From the NCBI GenBank assembly GCA_011037195.1, contig JAAEAF010003558.1, positions 1 through 64,000 on the forward strand: DNA of 64,000 nt. The letters are read 5' to 3'. The position numbers and the translations under genes were made by a program. How positions within the stretch are numbered: position 1 is the stretch's first letter; every line of letters begins with the position of its first letter. Positions 1 to 11,340 of this stretch are shown here, in pieces. Below the pieces are notes generated by a model. The model was not told the DNA's origin, ran no database searches, and saw only the letters and a program-made list of their open reading frames with translations. This stretch comes from Triatoma infestans. Its lineage: Eukaryota; Arthropoda; Insecta; Hemiptera; Reduviidae.

Positions 1-69
1 TTCTTTAGGGGTAGCTATATGGTCCCTGGGAGGCTTTGGATAGCGTAGTGTTTGCCTTCCCCTTCTGTG

Positions 70-99
70 AATAATAATAATAATAGTAATAATAATAAT
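70..99. repeat. (AAT)n microsatellite, 3' flank of the LINE
   Basis: About ten AAT triplets, one changed to AGT, directly next to a T-run (99-111) that is the poly-A tail of the minus-strand LINE. The same triplet repeat flanks the other end of the element at 4167-4190. Confidence 0.9.
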
Positions 100-280
100 T
101 TTTTTTTTTTTGAGGGGTGAAATGCGTTTACGCACGCAGAGACCCTGCAGTGCCGGACTCCCAAATCGGACTACCGGCTAAAACACCCCCCTGCTGCTAG
201 GCCTAGCCTGGATTCACTGGCGACCAGCATTACTTCAGAGCTAGGCCTCTGTCTTCACTCATTGGGTATCTCCTTCGGTG

Positions 281-1999
281 TTACCCTACTTGGCAGTCGT
301 CCAGGTCTTGCTTCTTCCGCTGAAGAATGTCCCTAGCGTACCTAGCTACAGTCTGCCAGCTGGCCTCACTGACCAGCATAGCTTCAACTATAGTGTCTGG
401 AGTCTGTTGCCCAATCACTGCCTCGAAATGACCTCTGAGCCGCTCCCACCGACCGCAGGAGAAAAACGTGTGGGAAGCATCGTCTTTACTGCCGGGGCAG
501 TAAAGGCATTCCTCATCCTCTACCTTTCCCACCTTTTTCAGGTACGCCCTGAAATAGCCATGCCCACTCAGGAGTTGTGTGACATAATAGTCCACTTCCC
601 CATGTGGCCTCTTCGTTCGCGCTATCTTCCAACGGGTACTAAAAACCCCAGCTTTCAGGCAGGCATTATACATCTTCAGTAACCGACCAGGACTCTGCAT
701 TGCGACCAACTTAAGCACCTCATTAGGGATGCCGTCAGGACCGGGCGCTTTCTTACTTTTGAGAGAGCTTACAGCTTTCTCAAGGTCCCTGTTGGTGAAG
801 AGATGAAAATCCCCTACATCACCGAAGTCCCTATCACTCCGAACTGGGTGGGAAGGAAAGTGCCTCCACGACTTTTTCCATGGTGGGCACATCCATGACT
901 AATGGAATTTTAAATGCCCCGAGTTTTTGGGACACTATCTTATACCCCAGTCCCCATGTGTCTACATCCACATCCTCTTTCAATTTTTCCCAGCAGCGCA
1001 TCTTGCTCCTGCAGATAGCTCGCCTTAGTTCCCTCTTTGCTGTTTTATACTCAACCAAGCGAAGGTTTGCGTCTGGCCGACGTCCTGCTCGTTGAGCTCT
1101 TCTTCGCAACTTAATGCACTCCTTACGCAGCCTGGCTATTTGTGGGGTCCACCAGTAAACGGGGCGTTTGTCATGACGCGGTTTTTTCCGCGGCATAGAT
1201 TTTTCGCAGGCTTCGACAATAAGGCTCATAGTTGAAGCAACAACAGCCTCGGCGCCTGCTTTCCCCTCGAGCACAGCATCCTCAGCCTGATCCACTCCTC
1301 TAGCGAGCACTTCGAGGAATAGCTCCATATCTATTCTCTCGAGGTTCCATCTTGGAGACATCTCCTGGCTTCCCAAACTATTGGTCCCAGTCCCATCACG
1401 AATTTCAAAAGTAATGTACTGGTGGTCGCTTCCCGTGTAACCTTCGATTACCGCCAATTCTCAAGACGAGATGCAAAACGTGGAGACGCCAAAGAGATGT
1501 CGGCCGTATACCCAGGGCGCCGAAAGGTTGACGTGGAGCCAACATTTAGGACTAAAAGTCCTGCTCTGGCGGCCATCTCCATGGTGAGCCTACCTCTAGT
1601 ATCTGAGAACGGCATACCCCATTCAACCGCCTTCGCATTGAAGTCCCCTACCACAAGTAACCTTCCGGACATACTCAGGACCTCATCTTCCAACGAATTC
1701 AACTTTTCCTTGAAATCGTGGATGCTTTCATTAGGGGTAAAGTAACAGCTAATGAAGGTGTCTCCTTTACTCTTCGCCCAGACATAACCATTTCTGCGAC
1801 CATAGCACTCTATGGGGACTCTTCCAAGATCTGGAATCCAAATTGCCGCCGTGCCAAGCAAGTCGCTAAACCAGGACCCTGGGTCCCGATCTCGGTATTG
1901 TTCGCTAAGCAGCACTAGATCCGATGATTTTTCTAAAATTAGCTGGCTAAGAAGGGAGTCAGCTGTCTTACTCCTATTGAGGTTTCCGTAAAACTCTCA
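281..1999 (-). pseudogene. LINE ORF2: APE endonuclease with RT core deleted
   Basis: Read from 1999 downward. The APE-type endonuclease, which nicks target DNA, spans about 1999-1380: NLNRS, LSEQYR (catalytic Glu), VGDFNAK near 1640 and SDHQY near 1425. A basic linker with a PVYWW motif follows, then the start of the RT domain (SLKSKKAPGPDGIPNEVLK, about 710-765). Directly after WKIART (about 615) the frame passes into HGEVDYY and the C-terminal domain with a CLYC...H...C zinc-finger pattern (about 470-525). The fingers, palm and catalytic YADD/FADD box of the RT are absent, so this copy could not reverse-transcribe itself. Two further defects are frameshifts near 1452 (a one-base loss) and near 865. 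The stop codon is at 281-283. Family assignment is firm; the deletion is read directly. Confidence 0.87.
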
Positions 2000-3598
2000 T
2001 CAGGCAACAGACCTCTTGGCTTCCTCTAGAGCCTCCTGGAACACTTTGCAACTTCCCGATCCAGGAAGGTGCTGGCATGCATCTGGGGCAAGCTTTCTGT
2101 CGGCGCAAAGCATACAGTTTCCTTTTGCCGTACAGGTCTTCGATACATGGCCCGCCTCCCCACATCTGTAACAGAGATTGCTACGGTCCGGGCCCTTACA
2201 GGCTCCTGAAACGTTGCCGTATCCCAAGCATCTAAAACATTTGGGCACTATTGCTCTTCGCTTGACTCTACAGCGAACCCAGCCGATCTTAATATACCCA
2301 TCCTTCATTAGCTCGTTTGCGCCCCTTACACTGAGCTGGACGATTGCTACTTTCAACCCTCTATTATTCGCCTTTGTGAGATGGACCCTTAGGTCTCGGG
2401 CGTGATTTCCTAACTGCTGCTTGATGACCTGCGCGACTTCCTCCTCTGAGGAAAGGCTATCAAGGTCCCGAATTTCCACCGAAACTTTCGGCTCAAGCTG
2501 CCGAACTGTCGCGCTTTCTTGGAGAATGCTACTAATAGCCGTCTCGAAGGCAGCTTTATCCTTTGTGTTGCGCCCTAGCTCGACTAGGATATCACCGGAC
2601 CTAGTCTGCCGGATACATCTAACCTCTGTCTTCGTATCCTCTGGCTTAACCTTCTTTCGGATCTCACCTAGAACCTCTGCGTAGGATTTTCCCTCGGCGG
2701 GTTTAATGAGCAGGGCATCCAAGCGGGGTTTCGGCGGCTTCTTCTTTTTACTTCTTTTCTTCCTCTTGGTTTATTGCCGCAAGGATTGTTCGCTTTTACC
2801 AGGTGGCTCAGCAGTCTGCTGTTCTTTAATTTTCTGGGGCTTCCGCATCTTTCTTGGGCGGGTTTCGGTCCACTCACCGGTAGTGAGGTTCTCTCTGTTC
2901 CCCTCTGTTTTTCCTTCTTCTGGGTTTACAACAACTAACTCTTTGTCGGGTACATCTGCTGACGTTGATATAGACGACATCTGTGTTCCCGCATGCGTCA
3001 ACATCGCTGGTGTTCTAGACTTTGCCTGTAACCTAATTAGACGTTGCAGGGCCACCCCCCAGAAACCCCGTAAGGATTCTACAACCTCCACCGACTCCTC
3101 TAATTCGTTCAAGCCGTCCTTGACATCCATACTGATATTTCGTTGGCGGCTTGTGGCGAGTTTCATCTTTTTGAGAATGTCCTTCATTCTTCGCAGTTCC
3201 TCGTCCACTCTCCTACGAGCCACTTCCATATCCTTTTCTTCTGGGGAGCCGATTGAACCGCCCGCAAGCACCCGCGAAATAACCGGGGATTCACGCATCT
3301 CCTCCACCTCGATGGTCAATGCTTCTTTCATCGAATGTTCAGGAACCTCTTCTTGCTCTCTTTTCTTCACAACAACTTCCACCCATCAACATCTGCTCTG
3401 GTCCTTCGCTGAAATAGGCGGGGTAGATGGCGGTGTCCTCTTCATTCTAGAGCTCCGTTGAAAGAGACTGGAATGTCCCTCCGTAGGAGGGGCCGAGTTC
3501 TTCGCCTCCGAAGCACACATCGATCTCTGTTGGGTAAGGGAACCCTCGCTACTTGTCTCTAGCACTTTAATAACAGTTTTTTTTAAGTTACTTTTCAT
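2000..3598 (-). pseudogene. LINE ORF1 (Gag-like, zinc-knuckle RNA-binding protein)
   Basis: A single frame of about 533 codons from ATG at 3598 to TGA at 2000-2002, broken only by two nonsense codons (TGA at 3386-3388 and TAA at 2771-2773); no frameshift is needed. The N-terminal third is acidic and helical, the middle is Lys-rich (KRKKRSKKKK near 2740), and the C-terminal third holds an RRM/esterase-like region followed by CCHC zinc knuckles CFRCLGYGNVSGAC, CYRCGEAGHVSKTC and a degenerate CMLC segment. This order is typical of ORF1p of R1/Jockey-group LINEs, an RNA chaperone that coats the element RNA in the cytoplasm. ORF2 follows at once in the same frame. Confidence 0.87.
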
Positions 3599-4166
3599 TT
3601 TTCTTTTTTTTTCTCTCTCTCTCTCCTAACTCCGCTCACACTACTTAGGAATAAACAATAATGTTCGGTCCGTTCCCGCCCGGAAAAGTGCCACGCCCCC
3701 ATACCAACAATCCCCAAGGCACAGCGCGCCCGCGAGCGGTGGCCTCGGCAGAGCCCCCCGCCAATCGCGCAGGTCCCTAATCCGGTCGCCAACAGGAACT
3801 ACCGCAACCAACGAGATTATGCAACGAATGATAAGGCAGCCAGGTCGTGAAGGCTACTCCGACCCGGGCCAATGTACTGTCCGGCGGCCTGGGAGCGCAA
3901 GAGTAGAACCCAGTTTTTAAGCTGTACCCTCCACGCGCGCGCCCACCGCACAAAAGAAACCATCGGCGCGGGAAGCACCTCCCCGGAAAAGAACAGACCG
4001 AAAGACCAGGAAGGGTAAATGAACAATGGAAAGGTGGGGAAAGGAAAGGAAGGGTAATCGGAAGGGAGGGATAAGTAGACGGTCAACGGACAGTTGTCCC
4101 TTTAGACGCCTCTTACGTCAAGCGGAAAACACTGTGGCCCTATTCTACCCCCGAAACCACAGGGGG
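3599..4166 (-). other. 5' UTR of the R1-clade LINE
   Basis: A GC-rich stretch upstream of ORF1 with no convincing coding frame. It should hold the internal promoter of the element, but no specific promoter motif could be identified. It ends at CCCCCTGTGG (read on the minus strand) against the (AAT)n tract. Confidence 0.6.
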
Positions 4167-4190
4167 AAATAATAATAATAATAATAATAA
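4167..4190. repeat. (AAT)8 microsatellite, 5' flank of the LINE
   Basis: Eight uninterrupted AAT triplets adjoining the 5' end of the minus-strand LINE. Together with 70-99 it indicates insertion into, or expansion of, an (AAT)n site. Confidence 0.9.
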
Positions 4191-4284
4191 GGGGATCTGT
4201 TGAGAAACAATCACACGACTTGTGCTTACGCAATGATTCAAACTTCTAATTCATAAATTTTCTTCAAAATTGGCTTTTCACTTT

Positions 4285-5097
4285 GTATTAGTTCTCAGCA
4301 CGGATAAATATTGCGCTCAACGTCTGTTTTGTATTATTCTCTCAGCACGCATAACTATTGGCGGCAGCAACTGTACTGTGTGTTTGTATTTAGTTCTCTC
4401 AGCACGGCATAAATTTGGCGGCAGCAACTGTACTTGTTGTTTGTATTTAGTTCTCTCAGCACGGCATAAATATTGGCGGCAAAAATGGCGGCCGCACTGT
4501 ACTTGTTGTTTGTATTTAGTTCTCTCAGCATAAATATTGGCGGCAGCAACTGTACTGTTGTTTGTATTAGTTCTTCTCACAGCACGGCATAAATATTGGC
4601 GGCAGCAACACTGTATTTTGTTTGTATTAGTTCTCTCAGCACGGCATAAATATTGGCGGCAGCACACTGGACTTGTGTTGGTATTTAGTTCTCTCAGCAC
4701 GGCAGAAAATATTGGCGGAAGCATGATACTTGTTTGTTTGTTTTAGTTCTCTCAGCACGGCATAATATTGGCGGCGCAGACAAGCTGTACTTGTTGTTTG
4801 TATGAGTTCTAGTGATAGTAGCACCGGCATAAATATTGGCGGCAGCACTGACTTGTTGTTGTATTTAGTTCTCGCAGCACGGCATAAATATTGGCGGCAG
4901 CTAACTGTACTTGTGTTTGTATTTAGCTCTCAGCACACGGCATAACTATTTGGTCCTGCTCGCAACTGTATTGTTGTTTGATTTAGTTCTCTCAGCACGG
5001 CATAAATATTGGCGGCAGCAACTGTACTTGTTGTTTGTATTTAGTTCTCTCAGCACGGCATAAATATTGGCGGCAGCAACTGTACTTGTTGTTTTTT
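4285..5097. repeat. 58-bp minisatellite, about 14 copies
   Basis: Tandem units of about 58 bp containing TTCTCTCAGCACGGCATAAA, then ATATTGGCGGCAGCAACTG and TACTTGTTGTTTGTATT. The last two units (about 4980-5097) are nearly identical, while units in the middle have many one-base gains and losses. Immediately upstream (4200-4225) is a weak match to the family D start (GAAACAATCACACGACT), so the array may lie in a family D copy. The apparent reading frames on both strands are repeat artefacts. Confidence 0.92.
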
Positions 5098-5162
5098 AGG
5101 ACTTAATGGTCTACATGAATTATATAGCAGCACTCACTGCCAGTCCCCAGCTGAAGACTAGT

Positions 5163-6475
5163 CTAACCATGGCTATCTCTAAGGGCTACCAACTTATCTC
5201 GAATTTTCTCCACCAGCGGAGTATGAATGGTTGGGTTGTTTATTGAATCGAAAGCAACCTGGCTGTCTGTATTTATGAGTGCTGTGTTGGTATCCAAATC
5301 ATTGCAGCTTGATAGAATCCAATTAAGAGCTCTGGCAATCGCCAAAAGCTCCGCTTGATTGTTTGAGCATCCATTTCTTAGCCTATATTGTCCTTCAAAC
5401 ACGACCGTCTCATCGATATATACAACGAATGCCGCTCCCACATATTCGTTATTCATACTTATGATGGCAGTCTTCGTCGTGATCGTGCAGCCTCACAATT
5501 TCGCCTGGATGTCTCCAACTATTGAATGGCTGAGGCAAATCTAAATCCTGTTGGGTGTACTGATGATAGCTTAATTTTCCGTGCTTAAGGAGGTATTCCT
5601 GGAAATTTCTTAATGGCTCAATTGGTACCACTTTACCAACTACGCAAGCTGCATTGTATGAAATGTTCTAAAATCCCTAATAATTCTTAGTGCAATCAAC
5701 CTTTGCACTCGCGAGAGTTTTCTAACATTATATTTTCTGTTCAAGCACACAGACCAGACGGGAGCTGCATATGTAATAATTGGTATCATTACTCCATAGT
5801 AAATTTCCGCCTCGGTACTCAGTCCCCATACACTTTTACCACTTTAGTTTGTTTTTCAATAACCCCAGACAGCTATTCATGATATACTCTACGTGTGGCT
5901 TCCAGGTGAAATTCTTGTCAAATATAACTCCAAGGTACTTTAGACTGTCAACCTGTTGAATTAGAGTCCCATCATGATAAATACGCAGTTGCCTATCTAA
6001 ACGTTTTCGCGATACAACCATATAAGCAGATTTTGCTGGATTAAATCTCAATTTTTTTCTCTGAGCCCATATAGAGATTTCTTTTAAACTATAATTAGCC
6101 AGCATTTCCAGCTCTGCATTTTCTTTCCCCTAGATTACAAGAAGCAAATCGTCAGCAAATGCAATTATTCTCACTTGTAATGGGAAGTCCAATCTCAATA
6201 TCATATCGTACATGACTGTCCCCAACCTAGGGCCACAGCAGGAGCTCTGAGGACAGCCTTTAGTTACTTCCTTAGTTACTGTTACATTATTACTTATTAT
6301 CGTTGCTTTCCTGTTCTTGAAATAATCCTGCAATAGAAGGAAAAGATTACGGTGATACTTGTGCAGTTGCAGTGATTCTGGCCTCCACGCCGTATCAAAT
6401 GCCCCTTCCACGTCAAGCGATATCAACATTACTTTCTTTTTGTGGTTAAGTTTACTTTCTATTGTTTTTTTTACT
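5163..6475 (-). pseudogene. LINE ORF2 fragment: reverse transcriptase and RNase H (R1/LOA/I-type)
   Basis: Truncated at both ends. From 6475 down: RT motifs LDVEGAFDTAW (about 6400), GCPQSSCCGP (about 6240) and the catalytic AFADDLLLV (about 6140), then LRFNPAKSAYM and LKYLGVIFD of the thumb region (about 5930-6060). A YYGVMIPIITYAAPVW segment (about 5740-5800) follows in a shifted frame. The last part is an RNase H domain (5163-5456) with NQAELLAIARAL and INTDSQVA, which supply the conserved Glu and Asp; the first Asp region and the C-terminal part are damaged or missing. Several frameshifts and stops are present. It encoded the copying enzyme of a LINE. The RNase H suggests the I/LOA side of the R1-I group; exact clade is uncertain. 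Confidence 0.85.
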
Positions 6476-7889
6476 TCCAGAAATTACACAGTTGTGTAAT
6501 ATATGTGTGTGCATGTGTGTGAGTATGTGTGGTACATAGGCCTATGGACACGCTGAACCCATGAACCCATAGTTGAACACATGAACTACCTCTTCATAAC
6601 GTTTTGTGTCCATTCTAGTGCACTTAACTCTTCAAGTTATCTACCGTTTCAGCATAGCATGTATACATTAAATAGGTGTCTAGGAGCCAAACAATTCAGT
6701 TTTGTGAGTTAGGACAGACCCGCCATCTGGATGACATTACATTGTAGACTGTCAGACAGCGCTGCGATCAAGTCCAAATAAGGTTATACAATTGAGAGGT
6801 CAACCTAAGTTTCAGGCATCCAACCCCCGCCGTAATGTACCTGAATTCTATTTTCGAATTATTTTTAAATAAACATGAATTAATTATATATAAAACCACT
6901 TCAACTTTAAAAGCAATTTTAGGATCATTTTCAATTTGAAAAAAAACAACGTAAACCAGAAAAAACGTTCAAATTTTCTTCATGCTTTGGATTCCAGCAT
7001 TGCATTTAATGTATAATATAGATAAATTGAATATTTATATAGAAGTAGCATATTTAAATAAGAAATGGTATTTTAGAGAAAATTCTATAATAGAAGTTTC
7101 CCAAAATCAATTTTTCTTGGAAAAATGTTCTCAAATAAAAGTGATAGCCCTATATATAGTGTGCTGTTTGTATAGTTTGGGAAATTTAAAGAAAATCATT
7201 GCAATCGTTTACGACAAAACAGTGGAAGTGAACGAAACAGTTCTCGTTGAACGAAATCTTCATGTCGGACATTTTTTTTTGGTACATGAGATATTTCACT
7301 TAGTGTTATAATGGATGATGGATAATGTACATTTTACAGACCATTGGCTAAGAAATATTTTATTCGTGTTTTTGGGGTTCCCAAAAACACCCGATGAAAT
7401 CTCGACAGGATACATTTAGTGAGGGTGGTTACAAAGTCAAAGCCACTTCTGTTTAGGAAATCTAGTGAGACTCTCCATGCGTCTCCCTGAATTCCTAACA
7501 GTATCAGTGTCCAATTGTAAAGGAATATGAAGGGAGAGTTGCTAATGTTGCCGGCGAAGAACTACTTTTATCTTTTTATAGATAAACTATGTCCAACTAG
7601 GTGGATACATCATACTACATGTGCCATTCCAGCAGAAGATGACTTGGAAGGCAGTGTTCGCTTTAGGCTGCAGGAATACTGGTCCAAGAATTGCCTCTCG
7701 AACTTCCTCCTAAGGAAGAATAAGAGAAATGTATGAGAATTTTGCTGGTAATTTTGCAACTGAGTTCGTTATTTTTTACCACTACTACTCTGAAGAAGTA
7801 ATTTTCGAATGTTGTGTTTCCAACGGAAAGTGCCCGGTTCAGCCCCTCCTGAGTACGACAGAAATTGTTTAAGTGAATGGTCGCTCTCC
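6476..7889. other. No gene recognised; AT-rich with family D fragments
   Basis: A short TG-rich run at 6500-6535, then AT-rich sequence. Segment 7100-7260 carries degenerate family D sequence in plus orientation (TTTAAAGAAAATCATTGCAA near 7185). Open frames at 6982-7311 and 7527-7736 show no recognisable domain and I do not call them genes. Confidence 0.5.
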
Positions 7890-8645
7890 TCTGTGCGAAT
7901 AAAATATCTCAAAAAAGAAAAATCGCGGAAAGCTGATACTTTGTATTCTGTTTGGGTGCCGCCACCACATCTGGACGTGAAGGTTGCGGGCAAAATTCAT
8001 CGGTCGCGGCTTACCGAATGTTTTTTTCTTCAGTTTTTAGAATTTTTTTCGAAAACGGCCCCAACGATTTTCTTTAATTTTCGTATATCTTCGTATCTAT
8101 CGTATATCTATCGTACCCGTAAATACCCATCACTTTTATTTCATAGATTTTCCCCCGGGAACATTGAGTTTTTTGGGTGGTCCGAAGTAACGTTAGCGTT
8201 CAGTATTCCTCTAAAATACCACTTCAAGTACAATGTATGGCCCTATTACATATACGTATTATTACACATTAGAAGCGTTACTAGAATTCCAAATTTGAAG
8301 AAAATTGGTTAACCGGAAGTGCGACCCTGACAGAATAGGTTTATGAGTTATTTGGAATATTAACCCACACATATAAATCTATCGTTTTTATTTACAATAC
8401 ATTCTTCCGAACAAAATTGATTTTAATAAGTTCTGCAAAATTTTTGGTTTAAATTGCAAATGTTTGTGTGATATTAGTACAATATTATTGATGCTTTCTT
8501 CTGGACTGCAATGTAATCCCCTCTTTTTCTACCTAACTGGGAAGATAGAAGACAAATGAGGAAAATTGGAAATGTCAAAAAAAAAATTCATTTTATAACT
8601 TGTAATTGTGAGAGACAGTCGTGTGAGTGTTTCACACTAGATTTT
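7890..8645 (-). repeat. Family D dispersed repeat, minus orientation
   Basis: Matches other D copies in reverse: AAATATCTCAAAAAAGAAAA near 7905, ACGGCCCCAACGATTTTCTT near 8055, GGTTAACCGGAAGTGCGA near 8315, and the family start in reverse (GTGTGAGTGTTTCACAC, about 8620-8637) at its right end. Confidence 0.75.
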
Positions 8646-8683
8646 ATGTTGACTTGGCTGGCATGGCAACACAAATATTTTCG

Positions 8684-8870
8684 TGGTGTTGTGGTGGTTG
8701 GTTCCGCACAGCTGGAAAGCATCCGAGATATATTCCGTGATAGCCTGCTTCTTTTTGCGGTCATCGATCGGTTTCGAGCGTTCGCCCATCTTCAGGATGC
8801 GTTTTGTCAGATAGTGTGATAACACAGACTTGCACAGAGCAAATTCAGTTTACACACTCTGAAAACAAAT
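8684..8870 (+). repeat. Foldback MITE copy A (single arm)
   Basis: One arm of a repeat also found at 15668, 45475 and 50570: GGTTGGTTCCGCACAGCTGG, TAGCCTGCTTCTTTTTGCGG, GAGCGTTCGCCCATCTTCAG, then GCACAGAGCAAATTCAG. It lies 40 bp from the end of a family D copy. Confidence 0.75.
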
Positions 8871-8936
8871 ATTGTCGTGCTGAACAACGCAATGCGATCA
8901 TTCTGCCTGTCTGGCTGATCGTCTCCTCTCTCTTTC

Positions 8937-8990
8937 ACACACACACACACACAGACACACACACACACACCCAGACACACACACATTGTC
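8937..8990. repeat. (CA)n microsatellite
   Basis: Interrupted CA dinucleotide run. Confidence 0.9.
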
Positions 8991-9692
8991 ACAATCTTCT
9001 CTACCGCTCCTCCCGTTAAACACAGACATATGTACCGATGCCAGTATGGGGAGGGTGGACCCATATTCCTTCATTCTTATATCGTCTCATTCGTTTTCCA
9101 AAAAAAAAAGAAGAAAAAAAAGGCACTTTCTCATGAGTGAGTGAAAGAGTGAGAGAGAGAAAGTGAGATAGAAAGAATGAAAGAGAAAGAAAATATCTAT
9201 GTGTGACGGGTATAATAATAGTAACAGGTCTAGACTTGATAGTAGTGTCGGGTTGGTCCGCGCGTGCGCACTTCTGGCCATCACCCAAATTACAATATAG
9301 TATACATTTCTACTATTATCCTTGTACGTACGTGTGTGTTCTGTATATACGTTTGTGTAATTTTAAATTGTATTTAAAATAAATACACTTAGTATTTAAA
9401 AAAAAAACCCGCTCCAAAAATTTGAGTGGGGACCACCCAAAAAATAATTCTAAACTACAACTCTTAAACAATTTTGATATTGTTACTAAAAACAGATTTG
9501 CCCAAATGGGAGACGAACATTACACATGCTACTATATTTTCAGGACAAAGTAGGTACTGATTATAGGCGCCAAACATTTGTCCCCAGAAATATTGATCGT
9601 AACAAATTTCAAGATATACCAATGACCAACTCCTCTAGAAGTCATTTAAAGTTGATTTTGCCTGAGATTTCAAATTCAAATGAAAAGAAAAA
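8991..9692. other. No gene; low-complexity sequence
   Basis: Includes an A-run (9100-9120), a purine-rich GA tract (9130-9195) and a GC-rich patch GGTCCGCGCGTGCGCAC near 9254. A similar GC patch (GGTCTGCGCGCGCGCAAAG) occurs at about 16419, suggesting an old shared repeat. Nothing codes convincingly. Confidence 0.45.
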
Positions 9693-9731
9693 AGTCTGGT
9701 TTGAAACACTCACACTTCTTTCTCTTACTCC
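9693..9731 (+). repeat. Family D start motif, isolated
   Basis: TCTGGTTTGAAACACTCACA followed by TTCTTTCTCTTACTCC. Sequence after it no longer resembles the rest of the family. Confidence 0.7.
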
Positions 9732-10385
9732 AATTAATATAACTTTTCTTTAAAGTTGCAACGTGATATTTGTATTAATTATATAATTATATTAATATTC
9801 GTCCATTGAATTAGCGAGGATGATGTACTATGAAATAATAATTGTGAATAACTCCTCAATATAAATACAGTTTTCTGTTTATTTTGTGTCTCAACAGGGA
9901 CGATTTTAACACCAAAGTGTCATCTTCAGCCTGTAATTTACATTATTATAACCTGGTCAAGTAAAAATGATATAAGTATATTACCACTGATAACCTCCTA
10001 CTGTTTATTACAAGTGATAATATGACATGAAGAAATTTGGTGAGGTTTGGGTCATGAAAGAAACATTCAATTATGCCAAGGTTTCTGCAGAGTTTTCCTG
10101 TCTTTATCAAAGCTATAAAGATAGTCTTGAAGATGTGGAAAAAGAATTTTTAGTGTAACTTGAAACTTATACAACATTTTTTACAGCACAGAAACATAAA
10201 CAAAGAAAATTAAAAGTTACTAGTTGCTTGTGTTAAATCAAACTCTGGGTACTTGGCTATCTTACAGCAATAGGGGTAGGTCATCGTTATCCGTCCGATT
10301 CGGACGAAGATTTCGATCAGGCTTCCTCTTAAGTGCCACTTCACTACACAATCGCTTTCTCATATTCGCATATTTTATATACAGA
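9732..10385. other. No gene recognised
   Basis: AT-rich unique-looking sequence. No domain or structured repeat seen. Confidence 0.45.
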
Positions 10386-10800
10386 AAAAAATGAAACACT
10401 TTTAACCTTTCTCAACGCTTTCTCTTACTGCAATATTTTTACAAATCTAATTGACAAATTCTCTGAAGGCGGATTACGATTGTCGGATTTTAGAGCATAA
10501 AGGTGCGCCCTGTTCTCACCGGCTCCCACGAAAGGCGTTACTCACGCTCTCCCTCCACAATCACCCTAAAATTAATTTTCCCCGGAAAACAGTACCTTTC
10601 GAGTAAAAGCGAATGAAATTGATATCTAGTATTCCATGCTTAAAGAAAATCGTTGCAGCTGTTTTTCGAGAAAACTTCTCAAATACTGAGTAGTAATCTA
10701 TTTCTGTAAAGACGCAACTTTCGGTTAAATGATACACCTTAGTATTATATAGGTGGCAGAACCGTCCTCAACTGGTCAACAGGCACTTTAAAGAAAAGTT
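10386..10800 (+). repeat. Family D dispersed repeat, plus orientation
   Basis: Start region GAAACACT...GCTTTCTCTTACTGCA (10392-10432), then the core CTTAAAGAAAATCGTTGCAG (about 10640), ACTTTCGGTTAAATGAT (about 10718) and TATATAGGTGGCAGAACCG. Confidence 0.75.
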
Positions 10801-11340
10801 TACTGTCCTGCAGAACGTCACACACACCAGAGAGTGAGAGATATAGACTGATAGAGAGTGAGAGTACATGAGCTAGTGAGTAACTGATAACAAGGTAAAG
10901 TGCTACTCTTATCCCCACTCTTCTAAATTGACTTTACTTTCGCTTTAATTTTTTTTCCCCAGAACCGTTAAAACTGTTTAAGAAAATGAATATAGTAATT
11001 GATAAGGCACGTAAGGTAGGTAACCTCCAGAGACTGTTTCAGAAAGAAGGATTACATTCAAATAGATTGTAGAACATTAACTTAAATTTAATCAAAATTA
11101 AATTATCTATTCTGGTTTTTATTTTATGGTTAAATTGATATTAATATCTTCAAACAAATGTTTATTTCAAGAACCTCTATTTTACTTTAATATTATTAAT
11201 ACATTTACCAATTTAATGTAAACCTAAAATTTATTTGATTGAAAGTTGGCAACCTTGTCATGTTCTAATCCCCAGAGATTAAACCAGACTGTAACTATCG
11301 ATTTTACCAGATCATTCAGCTGTTAAAAAAAAAAAAAAAA
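10801..11340. other. No gene recognised
   Basis: AT-rich; a short GAGAGTGAGAG stretch near 10830-10865 and a 17-base A-run (11324-11340) that immediately precedes a family D copy. Confidence 0.45.

Larger units (their letters stand above)
100..4166 (-). mobile_element. R1-clade non-LTR retrotransposon (LINE), internally deleted
   Basis: A minus-strand LINE with a GC-rich 5' UTR (3599-4166), ORF1 (2000-3598), ORF2 (281-1999), a 3' UTR (about 112-280) and a 3' poly-A. ORF1 and the start of ORF2 share a reading frame and are separated only by the ORF1 stop. The endonuclease start (a NLNRS motif followed by LSEQYR) and the C-terminal HGEVDYY...CxxC domain are R1-clade hallmarks. Total length is about 4.1 kb against roughly 5.5-6 kb for a full element of this clade; the difference is explained by loss of the RT core. 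Base composition is clearly more GC-rich than the surroundings, which suggests a relatively recent arrival. It is bounded on both sides by (AAT)n. Confidence 0.88.

Noticed and set aside
2706..3461. A 251-codon plus-strand frame
   Set aside because: Shadow of LINE ORF1 on the opposite strand; no domain in the plus frame.
4270..4848. Cys-rich open frames over the 58-bp array
   Set aside because: Tandem-repeat artefact; the Cys pattern just follows the unit.
6982..7311. A 109-codon plus-strand gene
   Set aside because: AT-rich composition with biased Ile/Lys content and overlap with degenerate family D; no motif.
7809..8312. A 167-codon plus-strand frame
   Set aside because: Lies over a family D copy, and the predicted peptide resembles nothing; the same segment in other D copies is full of stops.
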